From an uncultured Megasphaera sp. (GTDB lineage Bacteria; Bacillota; Negativicutes; Veillonellales; Megasphaeraceae): a DNA stretch of 43,334 nt. Shown one piece after another: positions 31,103-39,538 of the stretch. The notes beneath the pieces were generated by a model. It was not told the origin of the DNA, ran no database searches, and saw only the letters and a list, made by a program, of their open reading frames with translations. The stretch lies in the NCBI GenBank assembly GCA_900554215.1, contig USGG01000008.1:1-43334 (forward strand), written 5' to 3'. The translations under genes and the position numbers were made by a program. Each line of letters begins with the position of its first letter. The stretch's first letter is position 1.

Positions 31103-32170
31103 ATGGAAGAACGGATTTCTCGCCTGCGGCAGTTTCTGCATGAACATACTGCCGACGGTATAATCATATTGCAGCCGGAAAACCTTCGGTACTTCAGCGG
31201 CTTTACTGGCGGCGAAGGCGCATTAGTCGTCACCTTGTCCGACGCCGTGCTGTGGACCGACTCCCGATACACGGAGCAGGCGGCACTGCAGTCCGGCCAA
31301 TGGTATGCCGTGAAAAATCATGAGGGAAAGCTGGCTGATTCTATCTGCGATTCTCTAAAAGACATGGGCGTTCAAGTGACCCTGTATGAACGGAACTTTT
31401 TAACCCATTCGCTTTACGAAGCCATTTCATCCGGTCTGGAAGAATGTTATTTTTCGGCCCAGAATTTGTCACAGCTGCGGGCGGTGAAGGAGCCCCGTGA
31501 GCTGACGGCGACGCGCCGGGCCAGCGAAATTGCCGATCAGGCCTTCGCCCAGCTGCTGCCCCATATTCGTCCCGGCGTGACGGAACGGGAATTGGCAGCG
31601 CGGCTGGAAAGCGCCATGCTTCTTCTCGGCTCGGAAGAACGATCCTTTGCGACCATCGTGGCTTCAGGCCGCCGGTCGGCTATGCCCCATGGCACGGCGA
31701 GCGGCAAGGTCGTCGAAGCCGGTGATTTCGTTACCTTCGATTTTGGCGCCGTATGGGAAGGCTATCATTCCGACATGACCCGAACTGTCGTTGTCGGCAA
31801 GGCATCGCCGGAGCAGAAGGCGTTTTATCAAACCGTATTGGAAGGACAATTGTTGGGATTACGCGCCGTCCGGGCGGGAGCGTCCTGCCATGACATTGAC
31901 GCGGCTGTCCGTCAGTATTTTGCCGAACGGGGCCTAGACCAATACTTTACCCATACCTTAGGCCATGGGACGGGGCTGGAGATCCACGAACAGCCTGTGC
32001 TTTCGCCGCACGCGGCCGGCACGCTGAAGGAGAATATGATAGTCACGGTTGAACCGGGACTGTACATAGAAGGCAAATACGGCGTCCGCATAGAGGATTC
32101 CGTTGCCGTTACAGCTAATGGCTGTGAAATACTAACTAAGACATCAAAAGAATTGATGGAGCTGTTATAG
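31103..32170 (+). CDS. M24 family metallopeptidase, Xaa-Pro aminopeptidase/dipeptidase type
   Basis: The 355-residue product has a creatinase-like N-terminal domain (about 1-125, with YFSGFTGGEGALVV and LWTDSRYTEQA). The pita-bread M24 domain follows. Metal ligands are visible: Asp in VTFDFGAVWEGYHSDMTRTV (two Asp), His in TLGHGTGLEIHE, Glu in VTVEPGLYIEGKYGVRIED and the last Glu in that block. It removes an N-terminal residue ahead of proline or splits Xaa-Pro dipeptides in the cytoplasm. ATG 31103 has GTAGGGG about nine bases upstream; an ATG at 31094 touches that site. Placement next to efp is the usual Firmicutes arrangement. Confidence 0.93.
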   Translation: MEERISRLRQFLHEHTADGIIILQPENLRYFSGFTGGEGALVVTLSDAVLWTDSRYTEQAALQSGQWYAVKNHEGKLADSICDSLKDMGVQVTLYERNFLTHSLYEAISSGLEECYFSAQNLSQLRAVKEPRELTATRRASEIADQAFAQLLPHIRPGVTERELAARLESAMLLLGSEERSFATIVASGRRSAMPHGTASGKVVEAGDFVTFDFGAVWEGYHSDMTRTVVVGKASPEQKAFYQTVLEGQLLGLRAVRAGASCHDIDAAVRQYFAERGLDQYFTHTLGHGTGLEIHEQPVLSPHAAGTLKENMIVTVEPGLYIEGKYGVRIEDSVAVTANGCEILTKTSKELMELL

Positions 32171-32182
32171 GAGGAGTAAACC

Positions 32183-32740
32183 ATGATTACAAGTAATGAT
32201 TTCAGACCAGGCGTAACGATTGAAATTGACGGCCAGGTATGGCAGGTCGTCGAATTCCAGCATGTAAAACCCGGTAAGGGCGCAGCCTTTGTCCGCGCTA
32301 AGATTAAAAACCTCGAAACGGGTGCCGTTATCGAACGTACATGGAACGCCGGTGAAAAAGTCCAGGACGGCCGCGTAGACCGCCGCCAGATGCAGTACCT
32401 CTATGAAAACGACGGCATGTACTGCTTCATGGACAATGAAACGTACGAACAGATCGAACTGAACAAGGACAACCTCGGCAATGCCGTAAACTTCCTGAAA
32501 GAAGACATGACGGTTACGGTTATGCAGTTTAAGGGCAAGGTAATCGGCATCGACTTGCCGGCGGCCGTTGAACTCAAGGTCGTTGAAACCGATCCGGGCG
32601 TCCGCGGTGATACGGCTACGGGCGGCAGCAAACCGGCTAAATTGGAAACTGGATACGTCGTTAAAGTGCCTCTCTTTATCAACGAAGGCGAAGTCCTCCA
32701 GATCGATACGAGAACGGGCGACTATATCGGCAGAGCATAA
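32183..32740 (+). CDS. efp: Translation elongation factor P
   Basis: The 185-residue product has the three-domain EF-P layout: MITSNDFRPGVTIEIDGQVWQVVEFQHVKPGKGAAFVRAKIKNL at the start, with the tip lysine Lys32 in the PGKG loop. A middle domain and the C-terminal GDTATGGSKPAKLETGYVVKVPLFINEGE...DTRTGDYIGRA follow. EF-P rescues ribosomes stalled at polyproline stretches. No lysine-modifying enzyme gene adjoins, so the type of modification, if any, is not shown. AGGAGGAG lies nine bases before the ATG, 12 bp after the peptidase gene. Confidence 0.97.
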   Translation: MITSNDFRPGVTIEIDGQVWQVVEFQHVKPGKGAAFVRAKIKNLETGAVIERTWNAGEKVQDGRVDRRQMQYLYENDGMYCFMDNETYEQIELNKDNLGNAVNFLKEDMTVTVMQFKGKVIGIDLPAAVELKVVETDPGVRGDTATGGSKPAKLETGYVVKVPLFINEGEVLQIDTRTGDYIGRA

Positions 32741-32755
32741 GCATACGAACACTGG

Positions 32756-32784
32756 AAAAGCGATGAGTTTCTCATCGCTTTTTG
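32756..32784 (+). terminator. Intrinsic terminator after efp
   Basis: AAAAGCGATGAG (32756-32767) pairs with CTCATCGCTTTT (32771-32782) around a TTT loop, followed by a T and G. Confidence 0.85.
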
Positions 32785-32808
32785 TGAATTTTATCAATGG
32801 TGGTCATC

Positions 32809-33213
32809 ATGGAAACGACGGAAACGAATGCGTTAGGAAGCGTACATATTTCACAGCGGGCCATTTCCGTACTGGCCTCCCAAACGGCGGCCGCCGTCGG
32901 CGGCGTGGCTTCCCTGGGCGCGTCTATTGCGGAAACGGCAGCCCGGAAAATCGGGAGGACCAGCCTGGCTCAGGGTGTAGACGCAGTTATCGACGGCCGG
33001 GAGGTCGAACTGACAGTGCGCCTTGTCGTACAGTATGGGTATCGGATTCCCGATATTGCCCTGGCGGTGCAGAAGAAGGTAAAGGACGCCGTAGAGTCCT
33101 CGGCCGGATGCAGCGTAACAGCCGTCCATGTCGTCGTTCAGGATATCGCGTTTTCCGACGGTGACGGAGACGGGGCGGAAAGGAGCGGCAGTCATGACGG
33201 AGCACAGCGATAG
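32809..33213 (+). CDS. Asp23/Gls24 family protein (YqhY-like), first copy
   Basis: The 134-residue product matches the Asp23/Gls24 family: an N-terminal GSVHISQRAISVLASQTAAAVGGVASLG, then VELTVRLVVQYGYRIPDIALAVQKKVKDAVESSAGCSVTAVHVVVQDIAF. B. subtilis YqhY, encoded in the same chromosomal setting near nusB, belongs here and is linked to control of fatty acid synthesis; other members are envelope-stress or membrane-associated proteins. The acidic glycine-rich tail (SDGDGDGAE) is extra. ATG 32809 is favoured by GGTGG just upstream; ATG 32797 has no ribosome site. Its end overlaps the next gene by 20 bp. Confidence 0.87.
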   Translation: METTETNALGSVHISQRAISVLASQTAAAVGGVASLGASIAETAARKIGRTSLAQGVDAVIDGREVELTVRLVVQYGYRIPDIALAVQKKVKDAVESSAGCSVTAVHVVVQDIAFSDGDGDGAERSGSHDGAQR

Positions 33214-33520
33214 TTTTGCCTATACGATCAGCGAAAGCGCGCTGGTTAAGATTGCAGCGACGGCGGCCTTGGGCACCAAAGGCGTGGCGGGAAAGAAAGG
33301 CCGCGGCATCGTCGTAAAATATCTGGACGGCATCGTCGCGGCAGACGTGCACATTCAGGCCTATTACGGCGCACAGCTGCGGACGCTGGCCCTGACGGTG
33401 CAGCAGAACGTCGCCAAGGCGCTTACGGTGATGGCAGATCCTAAACACTTAGAGGTCCACGTCACGATTGAAGACGTAGTCATGAGCCCCCATGAGGGCC
33501 AAAGCAGTACAGGAGGTTAG
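33194..33520 (+). CDS. Asp23/Gls24 family protein, second copy
   Basis: The 108-residue product is a second Asp23/Gls24 domain: YTISESALVKIAATAALGTKGVAG...VKYLDGIVAADVHIQAYYGAQLRTLALTVQQNVAKAL...VHVTIEDVVM. It is only distantly similar to the first copy. ATG 33194 has AGGAG at 33181-33185, within the end of the preceding gene, so the two are probably translated together and may form a hetero-complex. The accB and accC genes that often stand beside such genes are not present. Confidence 0.85.
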   Translation: MTEHSDSFAYTISESALVKIAATAALGTKGVAGKKGRGIVVKYLDGIVAADVHIQAYYGAQLRTLALTVQQNVAKALTVMADPKHLEVHVTIEDVVMSPHEGQSSTGG

Positions 33521-33521
33521 C

Positions 33522-33977
33522 GTGAGCAGACATAAAGCGCGCCAGCAGGCGCTGGAACTTTTGTTTTCCCGTGAATTCCACGGCGAAAACGACATACAAT
33601 ATAAAGAAAATGAAATTTTTGAAGAAGACGGCGCGGCGCCTGACGATGCAGTCGATACGGCCGGCGCGGCGGAACTTGGAGACAGCGGCGACGAGGGAGT
33701 CTATTGCGACTATCTCGTGCAGACGGTTACGGCCCATAAGGAAGAGCTGGACGGCATTATTCAGTCTTTTGCCAAAGGCTGGAACGTCTCCCGCATGAAT
33801 CATACCGATAAAAACATCATGCGGCTGGCCTTGTGCGAGCTCGTATATCCCCAGGAGGAAACGGCTCCGTCCATCGTGCTGAACGAAGCGATTTTGCTGG
33901 CCAAGGAATTCAGCGGCGAAAAAGCGGCTAAATTCATCAACGGCATTTTGGGTGCATATGTGAGGTCCCGGTCGTAA
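33522..33977 (+). CDS. nusB: Transcription antitermination factor NusB
   Basis: The 151-residue product has the NusB helical domain: SRHKARQQALELLFSREF at the start, then VQTVTAHKEELDGIIQSFAKGWNVSRMNHTDKNIMRLALCEL and IVLNEAILLAKEFSGEKAAKFINGILGAYV. NusB with NusE (S10) binds boxA RNA and promotes antitermination of rRNA operons. An acidic insert of about 30 residues (EEDGAAPDDAVDTAGAA) after the first helix is longer than in most NusB proteins. The start is GTG 33522 with AGGAGG at 33511-33516. Its stop overlaps the next start in TAATG. Confidence 0.95.
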   Translation: MSRHKARQQALELLFSREFHGENDIQYKENEIFEEDGAAPDDAVDTAGAAELGDSGDEGVYCDYLVQTVTAHKEELDGIIQSFAKGWNVSRMNHTDKNIMRLALCELVYPQEETAPSIVLNEAILLAKEFSGEKAAKFINGILGAYVRSRS

Positions 33978-34924
33978 TGGATGCGTTTTTGGGCATCGAT
34001 ACGAGCTGCTATACGACGTCGCTGTGCGTAGTCGACTCGCATTTCGACGTCGTTGCCGACGAACGGATTATTTTGACGGTGCCTCAGGGCGGGCGCGGCT
34101 TATCCCAGTCGAACATGGTATATCAGCATATGCGGAACCTGCCCGTGCTGTTCGAACGGCTTGCGCCGCAGCTGGAGTCCTGCGCGATTCGCGCCGTCGG
34201 TGTTACGGATAAGCCGCGGCGGCGCGAAGATTCGTATATGCCGGCCTTTTTAGCCGGATTGGGTTACGGTCGTTCGCTGGCCGCGGTTCTCCGCGTTCCG
34301 ATGTATACTATCAGCCATCAGGAAAACCACTTGCTGGCGGCGCTGCGTGCGACCGGCTGCATAGGACAGGAGGCCTTTTACGGCCTTCATCTGTCCGGCG
34401 GCACGACGGATTTGCTCAAAGCCGTTCCTGACGAAATGGGACTCGATATCGAACGGGTCGGCGGTACGAGCGACATCAGCGCCGGTCAATTCATCGACCG
34501 CATCGGCGTCGCCCTGGGCCTGCCCTTTCCGGCTGGCGTTCATGTGGATAAAATGGCTCAGACTGCGGCAGTTCCGGCTAAGCCGTTTCGCGTATGGTGC
34601 CGGCAGGGGGAAATCAGTTTTTCCGGCCCGGAATCGCAGGGACAGCGGCGCATTGCCGGGCGCGGCGGTACGGCTGCCGAAATATGCAGCTGGACGCTGG
34701 CCACGGTCTGGGACGGCCTGCGCCGTATGCTGGACGACAAGGAAGACATGCAGTCTCTCGTCGCCGTAGGCGGCGTCATGTCGAACGCCTATTTGCAGGG
34801 TGAATTGACGGCCTACTGCCGCCGCCGGCATGTCAAGCTGCTGCTGGCTCCGGCCGGTTTCAGCGCGGACAACGGCTCCGGTGCGGCCTTTTGGGCCGCT
34901 TGGCAGGAAAGGAAGAGCAAATGA
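33977..34924 (+). CDS. TsaD/Kae1-like (M22 family) protein of unknown function
   Basis: The 315-residue product has the ASKHA fold of TsaD, the tRNA threonylcarbamoyl transferase: FLGIDTSCYTTSLCVVD at the start and a His-x-x-x-His metal motif in ISHQENHLLAA. GLHLSGGTTDLL, a middle TSDISAGQFIDRIGVALGLPFPAG and VAVGGVMSNAYLQGEL follow, then SADNGSGAAFWA with the last metal-ligand Asp. It is shorter and more divergent than real TsaD, lacks typical TsaD blocks such as GVNHLEGH, and sits in the nusB-xseA cluster. That is where a paralogue annotated as an O-sialoglycoprotein endopeptidase homologue is found in related genomes. A true tsaD is expected elsewhere. It overlaps xseA in ATGA. Confidence 0.85.
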   Translation: MDAFLGIDTSCYTTSLCVVDSHFDVVADERIILTVPQGGRGLSQSNMVYQHMRNLPVLFERLAPQLESCAIRAVGVTDKPRRREDSYMPAFLAGLGYGRSLAAVLRVPMYTISHQENHLLAALRATGCIGQEAFYGLHLSGGTTDLLKAVPDEMGLDIERVGGTSDISAGQFIDRIGVALGLPFPAGVHVDKMAQTAAVPAKPFRVWCRQGEISFSGPESQGQRRIAGRGGTAAEICSWTLATVWDGLRRMLDDKEDMQSLVAVGGVMSNAYLQGELTAYCRRRHVKLLLAPAGFSADNGSGAAFWAAWQERKSK

Positions 34925-36132
34925 AGTACGCCTCAGTTACAGATGTCGTCCGGCGTATCAAGGACGATATACAAAAAGACTTTCGCCTTCAAAGCGTAGC
35001 GATGGAAGGGAATATCATCGGGCTGAAGCGGGCGTCCAACGGCCATTATTACATGAATCTTCACGATGACGCCTGCTCTATCAGAGCTATCTTATTCCGC
35101 AATCGCGCCGGGCGGATGATGGACGGCATCCGCGAAGGCGATCATGTCGTCGTCATCGGCTCGGTCAACGTGTACGAAAAAGGCGGCGCTCTGTCGTTTA
35201 TCATCGAGCGCTTGTTTTCGCAGGGCATCGGTTCGCTGCAGGCCGAATATGAACGGATAAAAAATGAACTGGAGCGGGACGGGTATTTTGACGCTGCCCA
35301 TAAGCAGGCGATTCCCCGCTTTCCCTGGACAGTAGGCGTGCTGACATCGCGTACCGGTGCCGTGCTTCACGATATCCGAAAGATAGCTGCCGAACGCAAT
35401 CCCTACGTGGATATCCGCCTGTTTCCCATTCCCGTGCAGGGCGCAGGGGCTGAAGAAAAAATTGCAGCCGCTGTGGAAAAAGCCGGAAAGCGCAGGGAAC
35501 TGGACGTCCTAATTCTGGCGCGCGGCGGCGGTTCCATGGAGGACCTGTGGTGCTTCAACAGTCCCGCCGTCGTCAAAGCCATTTACGGCTCGGCAGTGCC
35601 GGTTATTACGGCTATTGGCCATGAGACGGATACGACGCTGGCTGATTACGCAGCGGACATACGGGCAGCGACGCCGACTCATGCGGCCGAACTGGCCTTT
35701 CCCGATATAGAGGAAATCGAACTGGACTTGGCGGCCATGAGCCGTCAGGCCTGGGACATGCTGATGGACGCGATTGAAGCGCGCCGCCGCGATACGGCCA
35801 ACCTGGCCGCCCGCATGCAGCCAAGGCAGTACGGCGCGTTTTTGACGGAAAAACGAGATCGCATCCGCCAGATGGTACAGACAGGAAGCCGCCGTCTCGA
35901 CGTGATTTTAGCTGAAAAAGGAGGGCGCATGGCCGGCCTTCAGGCCGCAATGCAGGCCCTGAACCCGGCGGCTCTTGTGCGCCGCGGATACGGGCAGCTG
36001 GAGCAGCAGGGACGCATCGTCGCGGATATCCGCCGGCTGGACAAAGAATGTCCGCTGCGGATACAGCTGGTAGACGGCGCGATTACGACGGAAATCAAAG
36101 AGGTAGACATATATGGCAAGAACGACGGATAA
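34921..36132 (+). CDS. xseA: Exodeoxyribonuclease VII large subunit
   Basis: The 403-residue product has an N-terminal OB-fold domain (residues 1-100, KRASNGHYYMNLHDD...VNVYEKGGALSFIIE) and the catalytic Exonuc_VII_L domain. The latter shows WTVGVLTSRTGAVLHDI, LARGGGSMEDLWCFNSPAVVKAI and ITAIGHETDTTLADYAADIRAATPTHAAEL. A coiled-coil stretch and the C-terminal ALVRRGYGQL follow. With XseB it degrades single-stranded DNA from both ends. ATG 34921 overlaps the preceding stop; GGAAAGGAAG is the ribosome site. xseB starts inside its 3' end. Confidence 0.96.
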   Translation: MKYASVTDVVRRIKDDIQKDFRLQSVAMEGNIIGLKRASNGHYYMNLHDDACSIRAILFRNRAGRMMDGIREGDHVVVIGSVNVYEKGGALSFIIERLFSQGIGSLQAEYERIKNELERDGYFDAAHKQAIPRFPWTVGVLTSRTGAVLHDIRKIAAERNPYVDIRLFPIPVQGAGAEEKIAAAVEKAGKRRELDVLILARGGGSMEDLWCFNSPAVVKAIYGSAVPVITAIGHETDTTLADYAADIRAATPTHAAELAFPDIEEIELDLAAMSRQAWDMLMDAIEARRRDTANLAARMQPRQYGAFLTEKRDRIRQMVQTGSRRLDVILAEKGGRMAGLQAAMQALNPAALVRRGYGQLEQQGRIVADIRRLDKECPLRIQLVDGAITTEIKEVDIYGKNDG

Positions 36133-36376
36133 ACTAAAGAATTTTGAAGCGAACTATGAAAAGCTGGAAGAAGTGGTCAAGGCGCTGGATGCGCCGGACT
36201 TGACGCTCAAGGAATCGCTGGACTTATATGAAAAGGCTATCAAGCTTTCCGAAGCTTGCGAAAGCGCGCTGGAATATGCCAAACAGCGGGCTCAGGCTCT
36301 GGCAGATATTCACGAACGGGCCGAAGAGGACGATTCGTCAGATCAAACCTTGGAAGAAGGGACATTAGGCTTATGA
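36113..36376 (+). CDS. xseB: Exodeoxyribonuclease VII small subunit
   Basis: The 87-residue helical product shows the XseB pattern FEANYEKLEEVVKALDAPDLTLKESLDLYEKAIKLSEACESALEYAKQR. It has an acidic C-terminal tail. It binds the coiled-coil region of XseA. The ATG at 36113 lies 20 bp inside the end of xseA, with GAGGT upstream, and its stop overlaps the ispA start in ATGA, so the three genes are translationally coupled. Confidence 0.95.
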   Translation: MARTTDKLKNFEANYEKLEEVVKALDAPDLTLKESLDLYEKAIKLSEACESALEYAKQRAQALADIHERAEEDDSSDQTLEEGTLGL

Positions 36377-37257
36377 ACTTTGCAGACTATATGAAGGAAC
36401 AGAAAGGCCGTATAGACAGCCGCCTGGAAACACTGCTCCAGACGGACGTGCCGCAGTTTTCCCAGCTGTATAAGGCGATGAATTACAGCCTGCTTGCCGG
36501 CGGAAAGCGTATCCGGCCGATATTGCTTCTGGCTACGCTGGAAGCCCTGGGCAAGGATTCGGACCCATATGTAGATCTGGCCTGCGCCTTGGAATGCGTT
36601 CATTCTTATTCGCTCATTCACGACGACTTGCCGGCTATGGACGACGACGACCTGCGGCGGGGCAAGCCGACGAATCACGTCGTGTTTGGCGAAGGCACGG
36701 CGATTTTAGCCGGCGACGGCCTGCTCACCTATGCCTTCGAGCTCATGGCGGCGCAGACTCATATCGACGCGGCGAAATTGGCGCGGTGCATCCGCATCTT
36801 TGCCCATGCGGCCGGACCAGCCGGCATGGTAGGCGGCCAGGCCTTTGATCTGGCGTCGGAAGGCAATACGTCCATAGGCCGCGAGGGCCTGGAGCTTCTC
36901 CACTATTCTAAAACCGGCATCATTTTTAAAGCGGCGATTGAATTAGCGGCTGTATTGGGCGATGCCGGCGAAGAACAGAAAACAGCTCTGGATACGTATG
37001 CCTTTTATATGGGCCTGACTTTCCAGATTACCGACGACATTCTCGACGTCGTCGGCGACGAAGCGGCGCTGGGAAAACCTGTCGGCAGCGATGTGAAAAA
37101 TGACAAGGCGACGTATGTTACGATTTTTTCATTAGACGAAGCGCGGCGCATGGCGGAGGAAGCGGCGGAAAGGGCGACGGCCGCCGTAGAACCGCTGGGG
37201 CCGAAGGCCTGGTTCCTGCGGGATCTCGTGTCGTATATGCTCGTCCGTACGAAGTAA
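36373..37257 (+). CDS. ispA: Polyprenyl (farnesyl) diphosphate synthase
   Basis: The 294-residue product is a short-chain trans-prenyltransferase. Visible are GGKRIRPIL (residues 43-51), the first aspartate-rich motif DDLPAMDDDDLRRG (84-97), GGQAFDL, KTGIIFKAAIELAAVLG and the second aspartate-rich motif FQITDDILDVVGD. The residues ahead of the first motif (VHSYSLIH) fit a C15 product. It makes farnesyl diphosphate for undecaprenyl and other lipids. Start ATG 36373 follows GAAGGGA. In many Firmicutes dxs follows ispA; here tlyA does, so dxs must lie elsewhere. Confidence 0.95.
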   Translation: MNFADYMKEQKGRIDSRLETLLQTDVPQFSQLYKAMNYSLLAGGKRIRPILLLATLEALGKDSDPYVDLACALECVHSYSLIHDDLPAMDDDDLRRGKPTNHVVFGEGTAILAGDGLLTYAFELMAAQTHIDAAKLARCIRIFAHAAGPAGMVGGQAFDLASEGNTSIGREGLELLHYSKTGIIFKAAIELAAVLGDAGEEQKTALDTYAFYMGLTFQITDDILDVVGDEAALGKPVGSDVKNDKATYVTIFSLDEARRMAEEAAERATAAVEPLGPKAWFLRDLVSYMLVRTK

Positions 37258-37269
37258 GGAGAGGAAAGT

Positions 37270-38073
37270 ATGCAGCAAAAAGAACGTCTCGACGTGCTGC
37301 TCGTCGAACGAGGACTGGCAGAGAGCCGGGAAAAGGCGAAGGCTGCTATTATGGCGGGCCTCGTCTTCGTTAAAAATCAGCGCGTCGACAAGGCGGGAAC
37401 GAAGATTTCCGTCGACGCCGAAATAGCGGTCAAGGGCAATCCTATTCCCTACGTCGGCAGAGGCGGATTAAAGCTGGAAAAAGCGATGGAAACCTTTCCC
37501 ATCGACCTGACGGGCGTGACGATGATGGATATCGGCGCGTCGACAGGCGGGTTTACGGACTGCGCTCTGCAGAACGGGGCGGCCAAGGTATTCGCCGTCG
37601 ACGTAGGGTACGGCCAGCTGGCCTGGAAACTGCGCACGGACGAACGGGTCGTCAATATGGAACGGACCAATATCCGCAACGTCACGGTAGAAGACATCGG
37701 CGAGCCCGTCGATTTTATTTCCATCGACGTGTCGTTTATTTCACTGCTCAAGATCATGTCGGCCGTCGCGCCTCTGCTGGCCGATGGAGGTTCAATGGTC
37801 ACGCTGATTAAGCCGCAATTTGAAGCGGGGCGCGAGCATGTCGGCAAGGGCGGCATCGTCCGGGACAGCGGCGTGCACCGCGACGTCATCCGCCGCGTGA
37901 CCGACGGCATCGCAGCCTGCGGCATATCGCCCCTGGCCCTGACCTTTTCGCCGATCAAGGGGGCCGACGGCAATATCGAATATTTGCTGTACAGCAAAAA
38001 AGAAGAGGCTGTCCGCAATGAAATAAGCGACGAAATGATTGAAGACATCGTAACCCGTTCTCATGAAATGTAG
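37270..38073 (+). CDS. tlyA: TlyA family rRNA methyltransferase / hemolysin-like protein
   Basis: The 267-residue product has an N-terminal S4 RNA-binding domain (ERLDVLLVERGLAESREKAKAAIMAGLVFVKNQRVDKAG, residues 5-43) and an FtsJ-like SAM methyltransferase domain. The latter has YVGRGGLKLEKAM, DIGASTGGFTDCALQNGA (87-104), VDVGYGQLAWKLR and LIKPQFEAGREHVGKGGIVRD. The mycobacterial enzyme 2'-O-methylates cytidines in 16S and 23S rRNA; the hemolysin label is historical. AAGGAGAGGA precedes the ATG. It is 12 bp after ispA and 10 bp before nadK. Confidence 0.95.
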   Translation: MQQKERLDVLLVERGLAESREKAKAAIMAGLVFVKNQRVDKAGTKISVDAEIAVKGNPIPYVGRGGLKLEKAMETFPIDLTGVTMMDIGASTGGFTDCALQNGAAKVFAVDVGYGQLAWKLRTDERVVNMERTNIRNVTVEDIGEPVDFISIDVSFISLLKIMSAVAPLLADGGSMVTLIKPQFEAGREHVGKGGIVRDSGVHRDVIRRVTDGIAACGISPLALTFSPIKGADGNIEYLLYSKKEEAVRNEISDEMIEDIVTRSHEM

Positions 38074-38083
38074 GTGATAGCAT

Positions 38084-38956
38084 ATGCGCATTGGCATATT
38101 TCCCAATTTGGTCAAACGAGAAAGCGCCGATATCGTCCGGCAGATCATCGCGATTTGCGAGGACCAGGGCATCGAATACTATTTGCCGGCCTATGTCGGC
38201 GAAAGCCGGCAGGCGCTGTATCAGCATATCGGCGCGTCTCATTTGCGGCCGCAGAAAAAAATATACGAATCCATCGACGTGGCTATGGTGCTCGGCGGCG
38301 ACGGCACGATTCTGAAAATGGCGAAGCAGTTTGCCGAGGCCGGCGTGCCGATCTGCGGCGTCAACCTGGGGTCTCTGGGCTTTTTGTATGAAGTTGAGAC
38401 GAGCACCTTGGAGCAGCGGATTGCAGACCTCATTGCCGGCCGGTATTTCATGGAAGAACGCATGATGCTTCAGGCTGATTTGTGCTACGAAGACGGCACG
38501 TGCCAGCATCTGCCGCAGGCGCTGAATGATATTGTCATCGGCCACGGCAACGTAGGCAAGCTGATTCGCGTCGACATGAGCATCAACGGGCAGTTTATCC
38601 AGCAATTTCCCGGCGACGGCCTCGTCGTGTCGACGGCGACGGGCAGCACGGGCTATACCTTTTCCAGCGGCGGTCCCATCGTTTCTCCTCAGGTCAAGTG
38701 CATCATGGTAACGCCCATCTGCCCGCACCTGCTGCTGAAGGTGCCGCTGGTGCTGAGCGACAGGGACGAGCTCAGCTTTACCGTCGACAACAGCCGCAAC
38801 AGCGTCCGCATTTCCGTCGACGGCATGATGGACCAGGAGCTGCTGCGCTCCGCCGTGCTTCACGTCAAAAAATCCGACGACGTGCTGAACATCGTGCGGT
38901 TTAACCAAAGTTATTTTTACGGCAATTTGTTTAAAAAGATGATGGGAAATGAGTAA
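38084..38956 (+). CDS. nadK: NAD kinase
   Basis: The 290-residue product phosphorylates NAD to NADP. It has the GGDGTILKMAK motif (residues 71-81, catalytic Asp73), NLGSLGFLYEV, ALNDIVIGHG in the NAD-binding region, and the glycine-rich DGLVVSTATGSTGYTFSSGGPIVSP. GTGATAG lies before the ATG. The next gene begins directly after the stop codon. Confidence 0.96.
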   Translation: MRIGIFPNLVKRESADIVRQIIAICEDQGIEYYLPAYVGESRQALYQHIGASHLRPQKKIYESIDVAMVLGGDGTILKMAKQFAEAGVPICGVNLGSLGFLYEVETSTLEQRIADLIAGRYFMEERMMLQADLCYEDGTCQHLPQALNDIVIGHGNVGKLIRVDMSINGQFIQQFPGDGLVVSTATGSTGYTFSSGGPIVSPQVKCIMVTPICPHLLLKVPLVLSDRDELSFTVDNSRNSVRISVDGMMDQELLRSAVLHVKKSDDVLNIVRFNQSYFYGNLFKKMMGNE

Positions 38957-39532
38957 ATGAAAGCATATCCATTTAAAAATGTCGTAGCTATGTCCCACAT
39001 GCTGCTGCAGCCCTACGTGCCGGACGCGCAGGTCCTCGTCGATATGACCTGCGGCAACGGTCACGACACGGCTTTTTTAGCGTCCTTGATGAAGGACGAC
39101 GCCGTCTTGTATGCCTTTGATATCCAGGCCTGCGCCCTTGCCAGGACGAAAGAGCGGCTGGACAGCCTGGAATTGTCCCATAAGACCGTCGTATATCGTC
39201 AGGGGTCTCACGATGATTTGGTGGGGCAGCTTGCCGGTCCTGTTGATATCGCCGTGTTTAACCTGGGATATTTGCCTTCGGGGGACCATGGGATTCATAC
39301 GAAAAGTGAAACGACGATAAAAGCTATAAAAATATGCTTGCATAAAATTGCGATAAATGGGATAATTATGATAGCGGCCTATCCCGGCACCGAGGCCGGG
39401 GCTCAGGAGGAAAAGGCTCTTCGCCGCTTTCTCCAATCCGTGCCGCAGCGGGAATTTGACGTGTCCCTGTGGCGGCCAATCAACCAAATACATTGTCCAC
39501 CTGTTTTATATATTGTACAGAAAAGAGGGTAA
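38957..39532 (+). CDS. mnmM: Class I SAM-dependent methyltransferase, YtqB/MnmM family
   Basis: The 191-residue product is a single methyltransferase domain: VDMTCGNGHDTAFLA (SAM loop, residues 28-42), LYAFDIQ, VFNLGYLPSGDHGIHTKSETTIKAI, and IAAYPGT. The family motif N-L-G-Y-L-P-G/S-G-D and the last part with W-R-P-I-N-Q fit the rRNA_methylase / YtqB family. The B. subtilis member (MnmM) methylates 5-aminomethyluridine at the tRNA wobble position, so the symbol is assigned by family. ATG 38957 abuts the nadK stop; the ribosome site is weak, suggesting translational coupling. Confidence 0.87.
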   Translation: MKAYPFKNVVAMSHMLLQPYVPDAQVLVDMTCGNGHDTAFLASLMKDDAVLYAFDIQACALARTKERLDSLELSHKTVVYRQGSHDDLVGQLAGPVDIAVFNLGYLPSGDHGIHTKSETTIKAIKICLHKIAINGIIMIAAYPGTEAGAQEEKALRRFLQSVPQREFDVSLWRPINQIHCPPVLYIVQKRG

Positions 39533-39538
39533 GCTAAC

